Source: Dolomitihabitans soli (lineage in GTDB: Bacteria; Actinomycetota; Actinomycetes; Streptosporangiales; Streptosporangiaceae). From it: a stretch of 64,000 nt of DNA. The stretch spans positions 1 through 64,000 of the forward strand of contig NZ_JAKNTW010000007.1 of the NCBI RefSeq assembly GCF_022213955.1, given 5' to 3'. This document shows, piece by piece, positions 8,657 to 17,554 of this stretch. Within the stretch, counting starts at the first letter, position 1, and each line of letters starts with the position of its first letter. Under the pieces are notes generated by a model. The model ran no database searches, was not told the DNA's origin, and saw only the letters and a list, made by a program, of their open reading frames with translations. The translations under genes were made by a program, and so were the position numbers.

Positions 8657-9745
8657 ATGTCTTCTCTCACCGGACCCGTGGTCATCATCGGAGCTGGGCA
8701 ATCAGGCATGGCCGCGGCTCACCACGCCCTCCAGGCGGGGCTACGGCCCATCGTGCTGGAGGCCTCCGCCCAGGCGGCCGGGTCCTGGCCGCACTACTAC
8801 GACAGCCTGCGCCTGTTCTCGCCCGCCCGCTACAGCTCACTGCCAGGCATGGCCTTCGGCGGCGACGGCGAGCGTTACCCCCGCCGTGACGAGGTGGTCG
8901 CCTACCTGGAGCGCTACGCCCGCGACCTGTCACGCCTCGGCGCCGAGATCCGCACCGGGGCGCGCGTCAGCGAAGTCGCCGCAGCCGAAGGCGGCAGCTT
9001 CGCCGTCCAGGTGGCCGACGGCGAGGTCCTGGAGGCGCGGAGCGTGATCGCCGCGACCGGCTCCTTCGCCCGCCCTCACCGTCCCGCGCTGACCGGTCAG
9101 GAGAGGTTCACCGGCCAGATCCTGCACGCCGCCGAATACCGCACCCCCGAACCGCTCGCGGATCGGCGCGTGGTCGTGGTCGGCGCGGGCAACTCCGCCG
9201 TGCAGATCGCCTACGAACTGGCCGGGCACGCCCGGGTCACGCTGGCCAGCCGGGACGCGGTCCGCTTTGTCCCGCAGCGGCCGCTGGGCCGCGACGTGCA
9301 CTTCTGGTTCCGCGTGACCGGCTTCGACCGACTGCCGCTGCGCCGCGCCGGTAACCCGCCCACCCAGCCGGTACTCGATCCGGGCCGCTACCGCGAGGCC
9401 TTGCGCGAGGGCAGGCTGGAGCGCCGCCCGATGTTCACCGGCCTGGCCGGAGATCAGGTGGAGTGGGCGGACGGCCGCCGCGAGCGGGTCGACGCCGTAC
9501 TGCTGGCCACCGGCTACCGGCCCGACCTGGACTACCTCGCCCCGCTCGGCGCGCTGGACGCCGGCGGCCTCCCCCGCCACGCCGGCGGCCTGTCGAGCAC
9601 CCACCCCGGACTGGGATATCTCGGGCTGGAATGGCAGCGCACCCCCTCCTCCAACAGCCTGCGCGGCGTCGGAGCCGACGCCCGTCATCTGGTCCGCCGG
9701 CTCGCCGCCCACCTGCGCGCGAGCCGGGCGTCCACGCGCGCCTGA
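8657..9745 (+). CDS. ArsO-like FAD/NADPH-dependent monooxygenase
   Basis: The start is ATG 8657. The 362-aa protein has two Rossmann dinucleotide motifs: FAD-binding VVIIGAGQSGMAAAHHALQAG at residues about 8-28 and NADPH-binding VVVVGAGNSAVQIAYELAG at about 172-190. It also has the flavin-monooxygenase ATG motif (VIAATGSF) and a C-terminal ATGYRPDLDYL. Length and motifs match the CzcO/ArsO flavoproteins found in actinobacterial ars operons. The divergent ArsR-type regulator supports an arsenic-related role, but the substrate is not proven. No arsB, acr3 or arsC is present in the window. A general flavin monooxygenase is the alternative. Confidence 0.75.
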   Translation: MSSLTGPVVIIGAGQSGMAAAHHALQAGLRPIVLEASAQAAGSWPHYYDSLRLFSPARYSSLPGMAFGGDGERYPRRDEVVAYLERYARDLSRLGAEIRTGARVSEVAAAEGGSFAVQVADGEVLEARSVIAATGSFARPHRPALTGQERFTGQILHAAEYRTPEPLADRRVVVVGAGNSAVQIAYELAGHARVTLASRDAVRFVPQRPLGRDVHFWFRVTGFDRLPLRRAGNPPTQPVLDPGRYREALREGRLERRPMFTGLAGDQVEWADGRRERVDAVLLATGYRPDLDYLAPLGALDAGGLPRHAGGLSSTHPGLGYLGLEWQRTPSSNSLRGVGADARHLVRRLAAHLRASRASTRA

Positions 9746-9934
9746 GCGCACGGCCCCTCTGCTTAGCCGACAGCCTGATTTGACAGGTCTCTAATCAGAA
9801 GGGAATCCTACACAGGACTTACTTAGACAAGCTTCAAATCAAGCGTGCGGGCAGAGCCTGGCGACCGGCCTGGCGTAGGCCCGCGCCACCCGCCGGGAGG
9901 GACCCGGCGGTCCAGCCGTAGTGAGGAGGACGTC
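9746..9934. other. Intergenic region before broken flavoprotein gene
   Basis: No gene is seen. An AT-richer stretch at about 9778-9842 may carry a promoter for the following gene. A clear Shine-Dalgarno sequence (GAGGAGG, 9924-9929) precedes the ATG at 9935. Confidence 0.4.
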
Positions 9935-10540
9935 ATGAGTGGATGTTGTGGCCCCGACGCCGTCGAAGCCGACCTGAGCGTCCCGGCCGGACGACCTGCC
10001 GATCGTGGTGATCGGCGCCGGGCCGGTCGGTCTGGCCGCCGCCGCGCACCTGGCCGAGCGCGGCCTGGACTTCCTGGTACTTGAGGCCGGGCGGCAGGTC
10101 GGGGCCTCCGTGGCACGGTGGGGGCACGTGCGGGTGTTCAGCCCGTGGAAGTACAACATCGACGCCGCCGCCCGCCGCCTGCTCACCGCGGCGGGGTGGA
10201 CGGAGCCGGACCCGGAGTGGCTGCCGACCGGTGCCGAGCTGATCGGCGACTACCTCGCCCCGCTGGCGAAGACGTTCGGCGAGCGGGTACGGCTGGGCAC
10301 GCGGGTGACCGCGATCAGCCGCCTCGGCTACGACCGGGTCCGCACCACCGGCCGCGAGCAGGCCCCGTTCCTGATCCATCTGGCAGATGGCCAGGAGATC
10401 ACAGCGCGGGCGGTCGTCGACGCCTCCGGCACCTACACCACACCGAACGTGCTCGGCGCCAGCGGCCTGCCCGCCCAGGGAGAGCAGACGATCTCCATGG
10501 ATCGCAACAGATTCGGATCACCGGTCTCGATCTGCTGCGC
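9935..10540 (+). pseudogene. Frameshifted and truncated ars-type FAD/NAD(P) flavoprotein
   Basis: A strong ribosome site and ATG 9935 begin MSGCCGPDAVEADLS, but the flavoprotein proper continues in another frame: DDLPIVVIGAGPVGLAAAAHL from about 9990, then GASVARWGHVRVFSPWKYNID and DASGTYTTPNVLGASGLP. The homology stops at about 10490, before the second (NADPH) Rossmann motif, where unrelated sequence leading to an ISL3 fragment begins. It therefore has a frameshift near 9985 and a 3' truncation. The family is found with arsR and arsO, so this looks like a decayed second gene of an arsenic operon. Confidence 0.7.
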
Positions 10541-10696
10541 CGGCCACCGCTCAGGCGTCACACTGTTGTCTGCGGTCATCGCCGTTCTCCTTCTTGGAAT
10601 CGTTGCTACGAAGGATCACGCGATGGCCGTTCTCATTTCACGGCGCCACATCTGTTGACCAGGTCAAACCCGTACACCACTCCCGTGGACGCAACC

Positions 10697-10945
10697 CCCC
10701 ACATCCACCAGCGAGGGGACGAGGGCTGCACCAACGCCCGCCAGATCCACCGCGAGATCACCTCGCCAGGTTCCAGGGCAGCTACCATCGCGTCCGCGAC
10801 TACCTGCAGCAGCACCGCCCCGGCCCCGACCGAGCCGCCCCGGCCGACCGTCCGTCAGGTCACCGCCTGGCTGACCCGCCACCCCGACCGACTCACCCAG
10901 GACGACAAGCTCCGCGGACTGCGGCGAATCCTGGCCTGGTCGTGC
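10697..10945 (+). pseudogene. ISL3-family transposase fragment (internal region)
   Basis: Pieces in three frames align in order with the C-terminal half of ISL3 transposases: HIHQRGDEGCTNARQIHREI, then FQGSYHRVRDYL, then TVRQVTAWLTRHPDRLTQDD. The intact-length ISL3 transposase in this window has the matching DEGCSN, YTGSYSNLRDHL and TVREVTGWLTRHPDSLTEDE. At least two frameshifts and loss of both ends make it inactive. It ends just where the iron-transport operon ends. Confidence 0.75.
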
Positions 10946-10950
10946 TGTTG

Positions 10951-12702
10951 TCACTGAGCGGCCTCCCAGGCCGTCCACAACCCGGCGTACACACCACCGG
11001 CATCAACCAGCTCTCCGTGGGTGCCGGTCTCGATAATCCGGCCGTGCGCCATCACCATGATCCGGTCGCAGGTCGCTGCTTGGGAGAGACGGTGCGCGAC
11101 TACGACTGCGGTGCGCCCGGCGAGGACAGCATCGGCAGCGCGGTCGAGCTGTCCGGCGTAGGTGGAGCCGGCATCGGCGGTCGCTTCGTCGAGGATCACC
11201 AGATCAGCGTCGGTGAGCAGCAGGCGGGCGAGGGCGAGCTGCTGCGCCTGTGCGTCGGTGAGCGGGTGTCCGCCGACACCTAGCAGGGTGTCCAACCGGT
11301 CGGGGAGAACATCGAGGATCGATGCAGCGCCGGTGGCTTCCAGCGCTGCATGGAGGTCGCGGTCGGTGGCCCCGGGGGCGGCGAGGGTGAGGTTGTCGCG
11401 CAGGGTGCCCGCGAAGACGTGGACCTCCTGGGTGATCATCGCGGTACGGCTGGGGCGAGTCACCTTACCGGCCTCAGGCAGGTGGGTGCCGGTGACCACG
11501 CCGGCGAGCGTGGTCTTGCCCGCCCCGGACACGCCGACGACGGCCACGCGCTGACCGGACGGGATGTCGAGGGTGATGTCGTCGAGCACCCGTGGCCCCT
11601 CGCCGTAACGGAACGAGACCTCGTCGAGCTGTACGGCGGTGCTCGCGGCCTGTGACGGGACATCCGACGAGCTGAACGGAATCGTGACGACCCCGATCAT
11701 GCGGCTCAGCGATGCGAGGGCGGACTGGAGGGTGTCGATGACCAGCAGCAGCTGGTTGACGGGTCCGAGCAGGCGTAGCACGAGCAGCATGGCGGTGGTG
11801 GCGCCGCCGACGGTCGATGCGTTGTGGTCGATGAGGACGAAGCCGACGACGAGTACGGCGGCCAGGCTCAGGCACTCCCCGAGGTTGAGCCGGGCATTGA
11901 GCATGCTCAGCACGGTGCGTGCGCGTAGCGACTGCCCCGCGACGCGCCAGGAGTCCGTCATCACAGCCCGGTGTCGTTGCTCGGTGAGCCCGAAGCCGAG
12001 CACGGTGGCGTAGCCGCGCTGGGACTCGAGGATCTGCTGGGCACGCGCGCTCATCGCCGTGCGCTCGGCGCGGTAGACCCCTGGTCCGGTGCGCAGGTAC
12101 CAGCGCACGGCCAGCACGTAGACCGGCAGCACGACGGCGAAGGCGGCCGCGTAGGGCCATTCCAGTGCCGCGAGCCCGCCCAGCGACACGACGATGGTGA
12201 AGGCGGTGACGGTGAGCACCGGGATCACGGCGGGGGCGGCGTCGGCGACCGCGGTGACGTCGTCGCTGGACCGCGAGATCAGGTCTCCGGTGCCGGCGCG
12301 CTCGACGAGGTGCTGTGGGAGCGTCATCGCGTGGCCCACGAGCTGCTCGCGCAGCGCGGCGAGGATGGAGTGGTAGACGCGGGTGGCGAGCACGATCGTC
12401 AGCGCGGTGCCCGCGGCACCGAGGACTGCCGAGAGCGCCATGACGACCGTGACCGTCAGCACTGTGGCGAGGTCCGCGGTGCCGGCCTGCACGCGGTCGA
12501 CGAGGAATCCGATCGCCCCGGGAACGATCAGGTCGACGCCGGTGCTGACGATCCCCAGCGCCCCGGTCGCGGCGAGCCGGAGCCGGTACCCGTGGCTGAG
12601 CCGCCACACCTCCCTGACCGTCTCGCGGCCGCTCGCGACCGGCAGCCCGGGCAGCCCGGCATCGGAAGCCGCAGTCTCGGGCACGGCGGAGGTGCCGCTC
12701 AC
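10951..12702 (-). CDS. ABC half-transporter (type IV exporter fold), probable siderophore transport
   Basis: The GTG start overlaps the previous gene's stop in a GTGA. The 583-aa protein has an N-terminal transmembrane domain of about six helices (about 35-320) and a C-terminal ATPase with Walker A VGVSGAGKTTLAG, a substituted signature region (VGGHPLTDAQAQQLALARLLL instead of LSGGQ) and Walker B DADLVILDEATAD. The degenerate signature is typical of one half of a heterodimer. Its partner is the gene just upstream. Such pairs in siderophore loci resemble IrtAB or YbtPQ, exporter-fold proteins that import Fe-siderophores; that role is inferred from the operon. Confidence 0.85.
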   Translation of the reverse strand: MSGTSAVPETAASDAGLPGLPVASGRETVREVWRLSHGYRLRLAATGALGIVSTGVDLIVPGAIGFLVDRVQAGTADLATVLTVTVVMALSAVLGAAGTALTIVLATRVYHSILAALREQLVGHAMTLPQHLVERAGTGDLISRSSDDVTAVADAAPAVIPVLTVTAFTIVVSLGGLAALEWPYAAAFAVVLPVYVLAVRWYLRTGPGVYRAERTAMSARAQQILESQRGYATVLGFGLTEQRHRAVMTDSWRVAGQSLRARTVLSMLNARLNLGECLSLAAVLVVGFVLIDHNASTVGGATTAMLLVLRLLGPVNQLLLVIDTLQSALASLSRMIGVVTIPFSSSDVPSQAASTAVQLDEVSFRYGEGPRVLDDITLDIPSGQRVAVVGVSGAGKTTLAGVVTGTHLPEAGKVTRPSRTAMITQEVHVFAGTLRDNLTLAAPGATDRDLHAALEATGAASILDVLPDRLDTLLGVGGHPLTDAQAQQLALARLLLTDADLVILDEATADAGSTYAGQLDRAADAVLAGRTAVVVAHRLSQAATCDRIMVMAHGRIIETGTHGELVDAGGVYAGLWTAWEAAQ

Positions 12703-14459
12703 CGCGCCGTCCTTGAGGGCGCGGGTACGTCGTCAGGCAGCTCGACGACGCGGTCGCAGGCAGCGAGCAGCGCCGGGGTCGAGGCGATCAGCAGCGTCGA
12801 GCGGCCTGCCCGGACACCGCGAAGCCGGCTTGCGATCGTGTGCTCGGTGACCGAGTCGACTGCGGTGGTCGGGTCGTGCAGCACGAGCACCGGCGCGTCA
12901 CTCGCCAGGGCGCGGGCGAGCGCGACCCGCTGGCGCTGGCCGCCCGAGAGTCGGTTGCCGCCCTCGCCGACCGGGACGTCGAGGTCGGCCGCGAAGTCGT
13001 CGCAAGCGGCGGCTCGCACCGCGGCGTCCACCCGCTCGGGCGCGCCCGCGATCACGGCGACGTTGTCGCGGAGTGTGCCGCTGAACAGCGTGGCGCGGTG
13101 CGGCGCGACGGTGACCCGGGAGCGGTACTCGACCGGGGACAGCTCCCGCGCCGCGATCCCGTCGAGCCGCGCCTCGACCCCTCCCTCGGCCCGCGGGTCC
13201 AGCAGCGCCTCGACGACACGGGCGGCGGTCCGGTCGTCGGCGCGCACGCCCACGAGCTCGCCGGGCTCGACCCGGATTGTCACGCCGGGCCCGGAGATGC
13301 TCGGCACGACCACGTCCAGCTCCGGCAGCGCGGTGACCTCCCGCCGGGTCGCGTCATCGGGCTCGGCCGTCGACGTGGCGTTGTCCCGCAGCACGTCGAG
13401 GACACGCGCGGACGAGGCGCGGGCACCGGCGAGATTGGGGATGGACGTGCTCGCGATCGCTTGGATCTGCGGCAGCAGTGCCTGGGTGAGGCCGACGGCG
13501 GTGATCAGCTCGCCGATGCTGAGCTGTCCGTCCACGGCGAACCAGCCCGCCAGCCCCATCACCGCGGCGACGAACGTGCCGCTGACCACGCCCGAGCCCA
13601 CAAGGAACCTCCCCAGCAGGCCCGCGTTGCGCCTGGCGCCGACAAGGGTCTCCTGGCTTGCCTGCCGGTACCGGCTGGTCGCCTCGGCCTCGGCACGCAC
13701 CCCCTTGATCACCCGGTAGCCGGCGACCAGGTCCGTGGCCTGTCCGACCGTGGAGGCCAGCAGCTCCTGGTACTCGCGGGTGTCCCGGGAGAGCCGCTCG
13801 CTGAGCACGCCCATCGACCAGACCGCGACAGGCGCCCCGAACAGCACCACGAGTCCGAGCAGCCAGTGCGTCGCCAGCAGCGATGCCGCGATGAATCCGA
13901 TGGCCGTGATCCTCGAGACCGGGATAATCATCAGGATCACCGCGTTGGACAGGCGCGCGACGTCGTTCGTCATCACCGAGACCACGCTGCCGTCCGGCGC
14001 ACGGGCGGTGCCGCCGACCGAGTGCAGCACGCCCGTGGAGAGGGTGCCGCGGAGTCGGTGCTGCAGTACCTGCACCGCATAGGCGGTCAGCCGCAGCGAG
14101 AGCCTCGCCGTCGACGTCAGCGCGACGTAGAGGGCCACCAGCACGCCGAGCCACAGGACCAGCTGTCCCTCATCCCCGGTCGCCAGGGCCCGGTCGATCG
14201 CGAGTCCCATCACCACCGGGACCGCGGACTCGCCCACCTGCCACACGATCGCCAGCAGCATCGCGGGAACGCTGACCCGCCTCACCGAGAAGATCACGCG
14301 CAGCAGGAACCGGCCCGGGGTGATCCCCGGCCCGGACCCGAACGGCCGAGCATCGAGCGGCTCGGCGGGAGCAAGCAGGAGCACTGGCAGCCGGCGGGTC
14401 AGTGGTCCTCGCCCCAGCCCTGCGGTGTCGGCGCCCGAGAAACGCGAGGAGTTCCTCAC
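12699..14459 (-). CDS. ABC half-transporter (exporter fold), partner of the downstream half-transporter
   Basis: The start at GTG 14459 is supported by GGAG upstream and by overlap with the esterase stop (GTGA). The 586-aa protein has six predicted helices and an ATPase domain. Walker A is degenerate: the expected GxxGxGK loop is replaced by around LVGVRADDRTAARVVEALL, while the signature NRLSGGQRQRVALARAL and Walker B-like APVLVLHDPTTAVD remain, with His-Asp-Pro in place of Asp-Glu-Pro. So this half carries the good signature and a poor P-loop, complementing its partner, a classic asymmetric heterodimer. A role in ferri-siderophore import or siderophore export follows from context. Confidence 0.85.
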   Translation of the reverse strand: MRNSSRFSGADTAGLGRGPLTRRLPVLLLAPAEPLDARPFGSGPGITPGRFLLRVIFSVRRVSVPAMLLAIVWQVGESAVPVVMGLAIDRALATGDEGQLVLWLGVLVALYVALTSTARLSLRLTAYAVQVLQHRLRGTLSTGVLHSVGGTARAPDGSVVSVMTNDVARLSNAVILMIIPVSRITAIGFIAASLLATHWLLGLVVLFGAPVAVWSMGVLSERLSRDTREYQELLASTVGQATDLVAGYRVIKGVRAEAEATSRYRQASQETLVGARRNAGLLGRFLVGSGVVSGTFVAAVMGLAGWFAVDGQLSIGELITAVGLTQALLPQIQAIASTSIPNLAGARASSARVLDVLRDNATSTAEPDDATRREVTALPELDVVVPSISGPGVTIRVEPGELVGVRADDRTAARVVEALLDPRAEGGVEARLDGIAARELSPVEYRSRVTVAPHRATLFSGTLRDNVAVIAGAPERVDAAVRAAACDDFAADLDVPVGEGGNRLSGGQRQRVALARALASDAPVLVLHDPTTAVDSVTEHTIASRLRGVRAGRSTLLIASTPALLAACDRVVELPDDVPAPSRTAR

Positions 14460-15652
14460 GCTTGGCTCCGGTCCCTGCTCCTGAGCGGGAAGCACCAGAG
14501 CAAGGCATCGGCAAAGATTCCTCGCCACCATGCGTAGTCGTGTCCGCCGGCGAACTCTCTGTAGAGGGTGTCGTAGCCCTTCCCGGTGAGCACATGGTCC
14601 AACCAGCGACTGTGGGTGTTCGAGCTCTCCAGCTCACCAACGTCGTGGAAGATGCGGATCGGTGCCGTTTCTGCGGCCAGGTAGTCGGCGATCAGTGTCG
14701 GTACGGGGGTGCGGCGCAGCAGCTCACCTGACCCGGTGCCCCACGTGAGGTCAGGGTGGTACCCGCACGACGGGGACTGGAGGATGGCGTTGCCGAACGT
14801 CGTCGGGTGGTGGAGCGCTGTCCAGCCAGCGCACAGACCGCCGAAGCTCTCGCCGGCCAGCGCAACGTCACCGGGGTCCCGCGAGAGCGGATACCGGTGG
14901 TGGAGCCACGGCAGCAGTTCCTGGACCAGCATCTGGGAGAACGCCGAGTTGCAGAGCAGCTCTTTGTCGCGCTGCAGTGCGGGCTGACCGACGAGGACCA
15001 CCACGCAGGGTCGGACCAGTCCCGCCCGGACCAGGGCGTCACGAACGCTCGGCGCGCTGTGGTCCGGCGTCCCGTCCAGGTGGATCACGAAGGGCAGTGC
15101 GCTCTCGTCCGAGAACTCTCCCGCGGGCATCGAGACCCAGATGCGGCGTTCGTCTCCCAGGAGCTCGCTCGCCAGCACGGCAGTTTCCACTGCCGGGGCC
15201 GGCCGCGCTTCGGCCTGATCGAGCCAGGGCAACGGCGCTGCGTCGGGCAGCACTGCCACCGAGGCCCCGGAGAACCGCTCCACCGAGCACTCCGAGAACC
15301 TCGGTGGTGGGTTGAACGGGTCCGGAACCTGTTCGCCCTCACCCGTCGGCCCACGTCGTGCGAACACGTACGAGAAGCGCAGGTCGGAACGTATCCGCAG
15401 GGTGAGAACGCGGAACGGCGCCCCCGCCACCGAGGCGAACTCCGTGTCGATCGGGTTGAAGCCGATTTTGGGGCCGATCACCACCGAGAGGGTGACCGTC
15501 GTGTCGTCTCCGGGCTCGTCGACGAACGTCACCTCCACCTCGTCCGCAGAGACCCGCTCGACAAGCGGTGCACCCATCTCCTCGAGATGTCGTCTGAATC
15601 TTTCCGGGCTCCACTCACCGGTCGACAACTTCTCGACAAACGGATCAGCCAT
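14456..15652 (-). CDS. Enterochelin esterase-like ferric-siderophore hydrolase (Fes family)
   Basis: The 398-aa protein has the Fes N-terminal domain (about 1-170) and a D-family alpha/beta-hydrolase domain with nucleophile Ser in LAGESFGGLCAG and a late catalytic His in EFAGGHDYAWWRG. No signal peptide is seen, so it is cytoplasmic. It would cleave ester linkages of an imported tri-catecholate or similar ferric siderophore to free iron. The ATG at 15652 overlaps the 3' end of the ATPase gene, and its own stop overlaps the next start, so translation is coupled. It is strong evidence that the operon handles an ester-linked siderophore. Confidence 0.87.
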   Translation of the reverse strand: MADPFVEKLSTGEWSPERFRRHLEEMGAPLVERVSADEVEVTFVDEPGDDTTVTLSVVIGPKIGFNPIDTEFASVAGAPFRVLTLRIRSDLRFSYVFARRGPTGEGEQVPDPFNPPPRFSECSVERFSGASVAVLPDAAPLPWLDQAEARPAPAVETAVLASELLGDERRIWVSMPAGEFSDESALPFVIHLDGTPDHSAPSVRDALVRAGLVRPCVVVLVGQPALQRDKELLCNSAFSQMLVQELLPWLHHRYPLSRDPGDVALAGESFGGLCAGWTALHHPTTFGNAILQSPSCGYHPDLTWGTGSGELLRRTPVPTLIADYLAAETAPIRIFHDVGELESSNTHSRWLDHVLTGKGYDTLYREFAGGHDYAWWRGIFADALLWCFPLRSRDRSQA

Positions 15653-16499
15653 TTCTCGCGCTCTCTACGTCGGTATCATCAGCGGACCTCTGTCGGGTTC
15701 GTTCGCGGCCGAGCGGCACCACCTGAGGGCTGCCGGCCACCGGATCGGGCATCACCAGGCAGCGCAGACCGAACACCTCCTCGACCAGCTCGGCCGTGAC
15801 GACCTCGTCCGGAGTGCCCTCGGCGACCACGGCGCCGTCCTTCATGGCGATCAGGTGGGTGCCGTAGCGGGCAGCGTGGTTCAGGTCGTGCAGTACGGCG
15901 ACCAGGGTGTGGCCGACGTGGTGCAGGTCGGTGAACAGCTCCATCAGCTCGATCTGGTAGGTGATGTCGAGGAAGGTGGTCGGTTCATCGAGCAGCATGA
16001 TGTCGGTGTGCTGCGCGAGCGCCATCGCCACCCACACGCGCTGGCGCTGCCCGCCCGACAGCTCGTCCACCAGGCGCCCGGACAGGTCGGTGACCGAGGT
16101 CTGGTGCATCGCCCTGAGCACGGCCTGCTCGTCGTCCTCGGTCCACTGCCGGATGAACCCCTGGTGGGGGTACCGTCCCCGGGCCACCAGGTCGGCGACG
16201 GTGATCCCGTCCGGGGCGATCGAGGTCTGCGGCAGCAGTCCGACCCGCCGCGCCACCTCTTTGGTCTTGTAGGAGTTGATGTCGGCACCGTCGAGGACGA
16301 CCTGCCCGCCCGACGGCTTCAGCAGTCGGGACAGGCCGCGCAGCAGGGTGGACTTGCCGCACGCGTTCGGGCCGACGATGACCGTGAACGACTCGTCGGG
16401 GATCGCCACTGAGAGGCGCTCGGAGATGATCCGCTTGTCGTAGCCGATCGTCGCCGACTCCACACGAAGGCGCGCGGTGTCGGGCGGGGTCGCGCTCAT
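15645..16499 (-). CDS. FecE-type ferric-siderophore ABC transporter ATP-binding protein
   Basis: The start ATG 16499 overlaps the permease stop (ATGA). The 284-aa ATPase has Walker A VGPNACGKSTLLRG, Q-loop LLPQTS, signature DELSGGQRQRVWVAMALAQ, Walker B IMLLDEPTTFLD and switch His in AVLHDLNHA. This is the FepC/FhuC/FecE class that powers FecCD permeases. The two permease genes and a binding protein are immediately upstream in the same operon. Confidence 0.93.
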   Translation of the reverse strand: MSATPPDTARLRVESATIGYDKRIISERLSVAIPDESFTVIVGPNACGKSTLLRGLSRLLKPSGGQVVLDGADINSYKTKEVARRVGLLPQTSIAPDGITVADLVARGRYPHQGFIRQWTEDDEQAVLRAMHQTSVTDLSGRLVDELSGGQRQRVWVAMALAQHTDIMLLDEPTTFLDITYQIELMELFTDLHHVGHTLVAVLHDLNHAARYGTHLIAMKDGAVVAEGTPDEVVTAELVEEVFGLRCLVMPDPVAGSPQVVPLGRERTRQRSADDTDVESARNG

Positions 16500-17554
16500 A
16501 GGCGTCTCCTGGCTTCGGTGAACAGCAGGTATCCGAGGTAGCCGCCGCCGAGCACGACGGTGACAATGCCGACCGGCAGCGGGGTGGGGGCGACGTGCTG
16601 GGCGAGGTAGTCCGACGCCAGGCATAGCAGCGCGCCGACGAAGGCGGCGGGGGCGAGGGTGGTCCCGGCGGTGCGGGCGAGTCGGCGTCCGATCTGCGGG
16701 GCGACCAGGGAGATGAACGCGATCGGCCCCGACGCGGCCGTGACCGTCGCCGTCAGCGCCACTCCCACCAGGATCAGGGCGAGGCGTGCGGGCGAGACCC
16801 GTACCCCTTGCGAGGCGGCCGCGTCGTCACCCAGCTCCATCTGCCGCATCGGCCGGCTCAACATCCCGGCCAGCAGCAGGAGTACGGCGATGCAGGCGCC
16901 GCCGATGACGACCTGCTCCCAGGACACGCCGTTGAGCGACCCGGCACCCCAAGCGGCCGCGGACATCGCCTGGTCCAGGTCGGCCTTGAGGATCAGCCAG
17001 GTGTTGAGCGACCCGAGCATCGCCGAGACGCCGATGCCGACGATGATCAGCCGGAACCCCTGCACCCCTCGTCGGTGGGCGAGCACGTACACGGCCACGG
17101 CGGTGGCCATCCCGCCCAGCAACGCCCCGCCGACCAGCTGCACGTAGGTGCCGTTGACGACCAGGATCACGATCAGCGCGCCGGTGTAGGAGCCTTGGGA
17201 GAACCCGATGATGCCGGGGTCGGCGAGAGGGTTGCGCAACAGTGACTGGAAGACCGCCCCGCTCACCCCCAGAGCTGCGCCGAACACCAGCGCCGCGGCC
17301 ACCCGGGGCAGCCGCCACTCGACCACGATGTCGTGGACGATGCCGGTATCCCGGCCGGTCAGTGCGGAGAGCACCTGCCCGGGGCTCAGCGGGTACGAGC
17401 CGGTCATCAGCGCGAGCACCGCCGTACCGGCGACCGCGACCGCGAGCAGCGCGCAGACGACGACCGAGCGCCACTGGAGCCGTACCGCGATCCGCCGGCG
17501 CCGCAGTACCAGCACCCGCCGCCCGAAGTCCACCCGCGGAATGTGCGTGCTCAT
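16496..17554 (-). CDS. FecCD-family iron-siderophore permease subunit (second)
   Basis: The 352-aa integral membrane protein has about nine to ten hydrophobic segments and FecCD hallmarks: RLPRVAAALVFGAALGVSGAVFQSLLRNPLADPGIIG near residues 80-115 and GPIAFISLVAPQIGRRL toward the C-terminus. Its start overlaps the preceding permease gene. Together the two permeases form the heterodimeric channel receiving substrate from the lipoprotein. Confidence 0.93.
   Translation of the reverse strand: MSTHIPRVDFGRRVLVLRRRRIAVRLQWRSVVVCALLAVAVAGTAVLALMTGSYPLSPGQVLSALTGRDTGIVHDIVVEWRLPRVAAALVFGAALGVSGAVFQSLLRNPLADPGIIGFSQGSYTGALIVILVVNGTYVQLVGGALLGGMATAVAVYVLAHRRGVQGFRLIIVGIGVSAMLGSLNTWLILKADLDQAMSAAAWGAGSLNGVSWEQVVIGGACIAVLLLLAGMLSRPMRQMELGDDAAASQGVRVSPARLALILVGVALTATVTAASGPIAFISLVAPQIGRRLARTAGTTLAPAAFVGALLCLASDYLAQHVAPTPLPVGIVTVVLGGGYLGYLLFTEARRRL

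Noticed and set aside
10951-14459. The ABC pair as simple multidrug exporters
   Set aside because: They are translationally coupled to the Fes-like esterase inside an iron operon, so siderophore transport is more likely, although export of a siderophore product cannot be excluded.
11971-14537. Long plus-strand frames over the two ABC half-transporter genes
   Set aside because: The minus-strand products have clear ABC domains and coupled starts; the plus-strand products are low-complexity.
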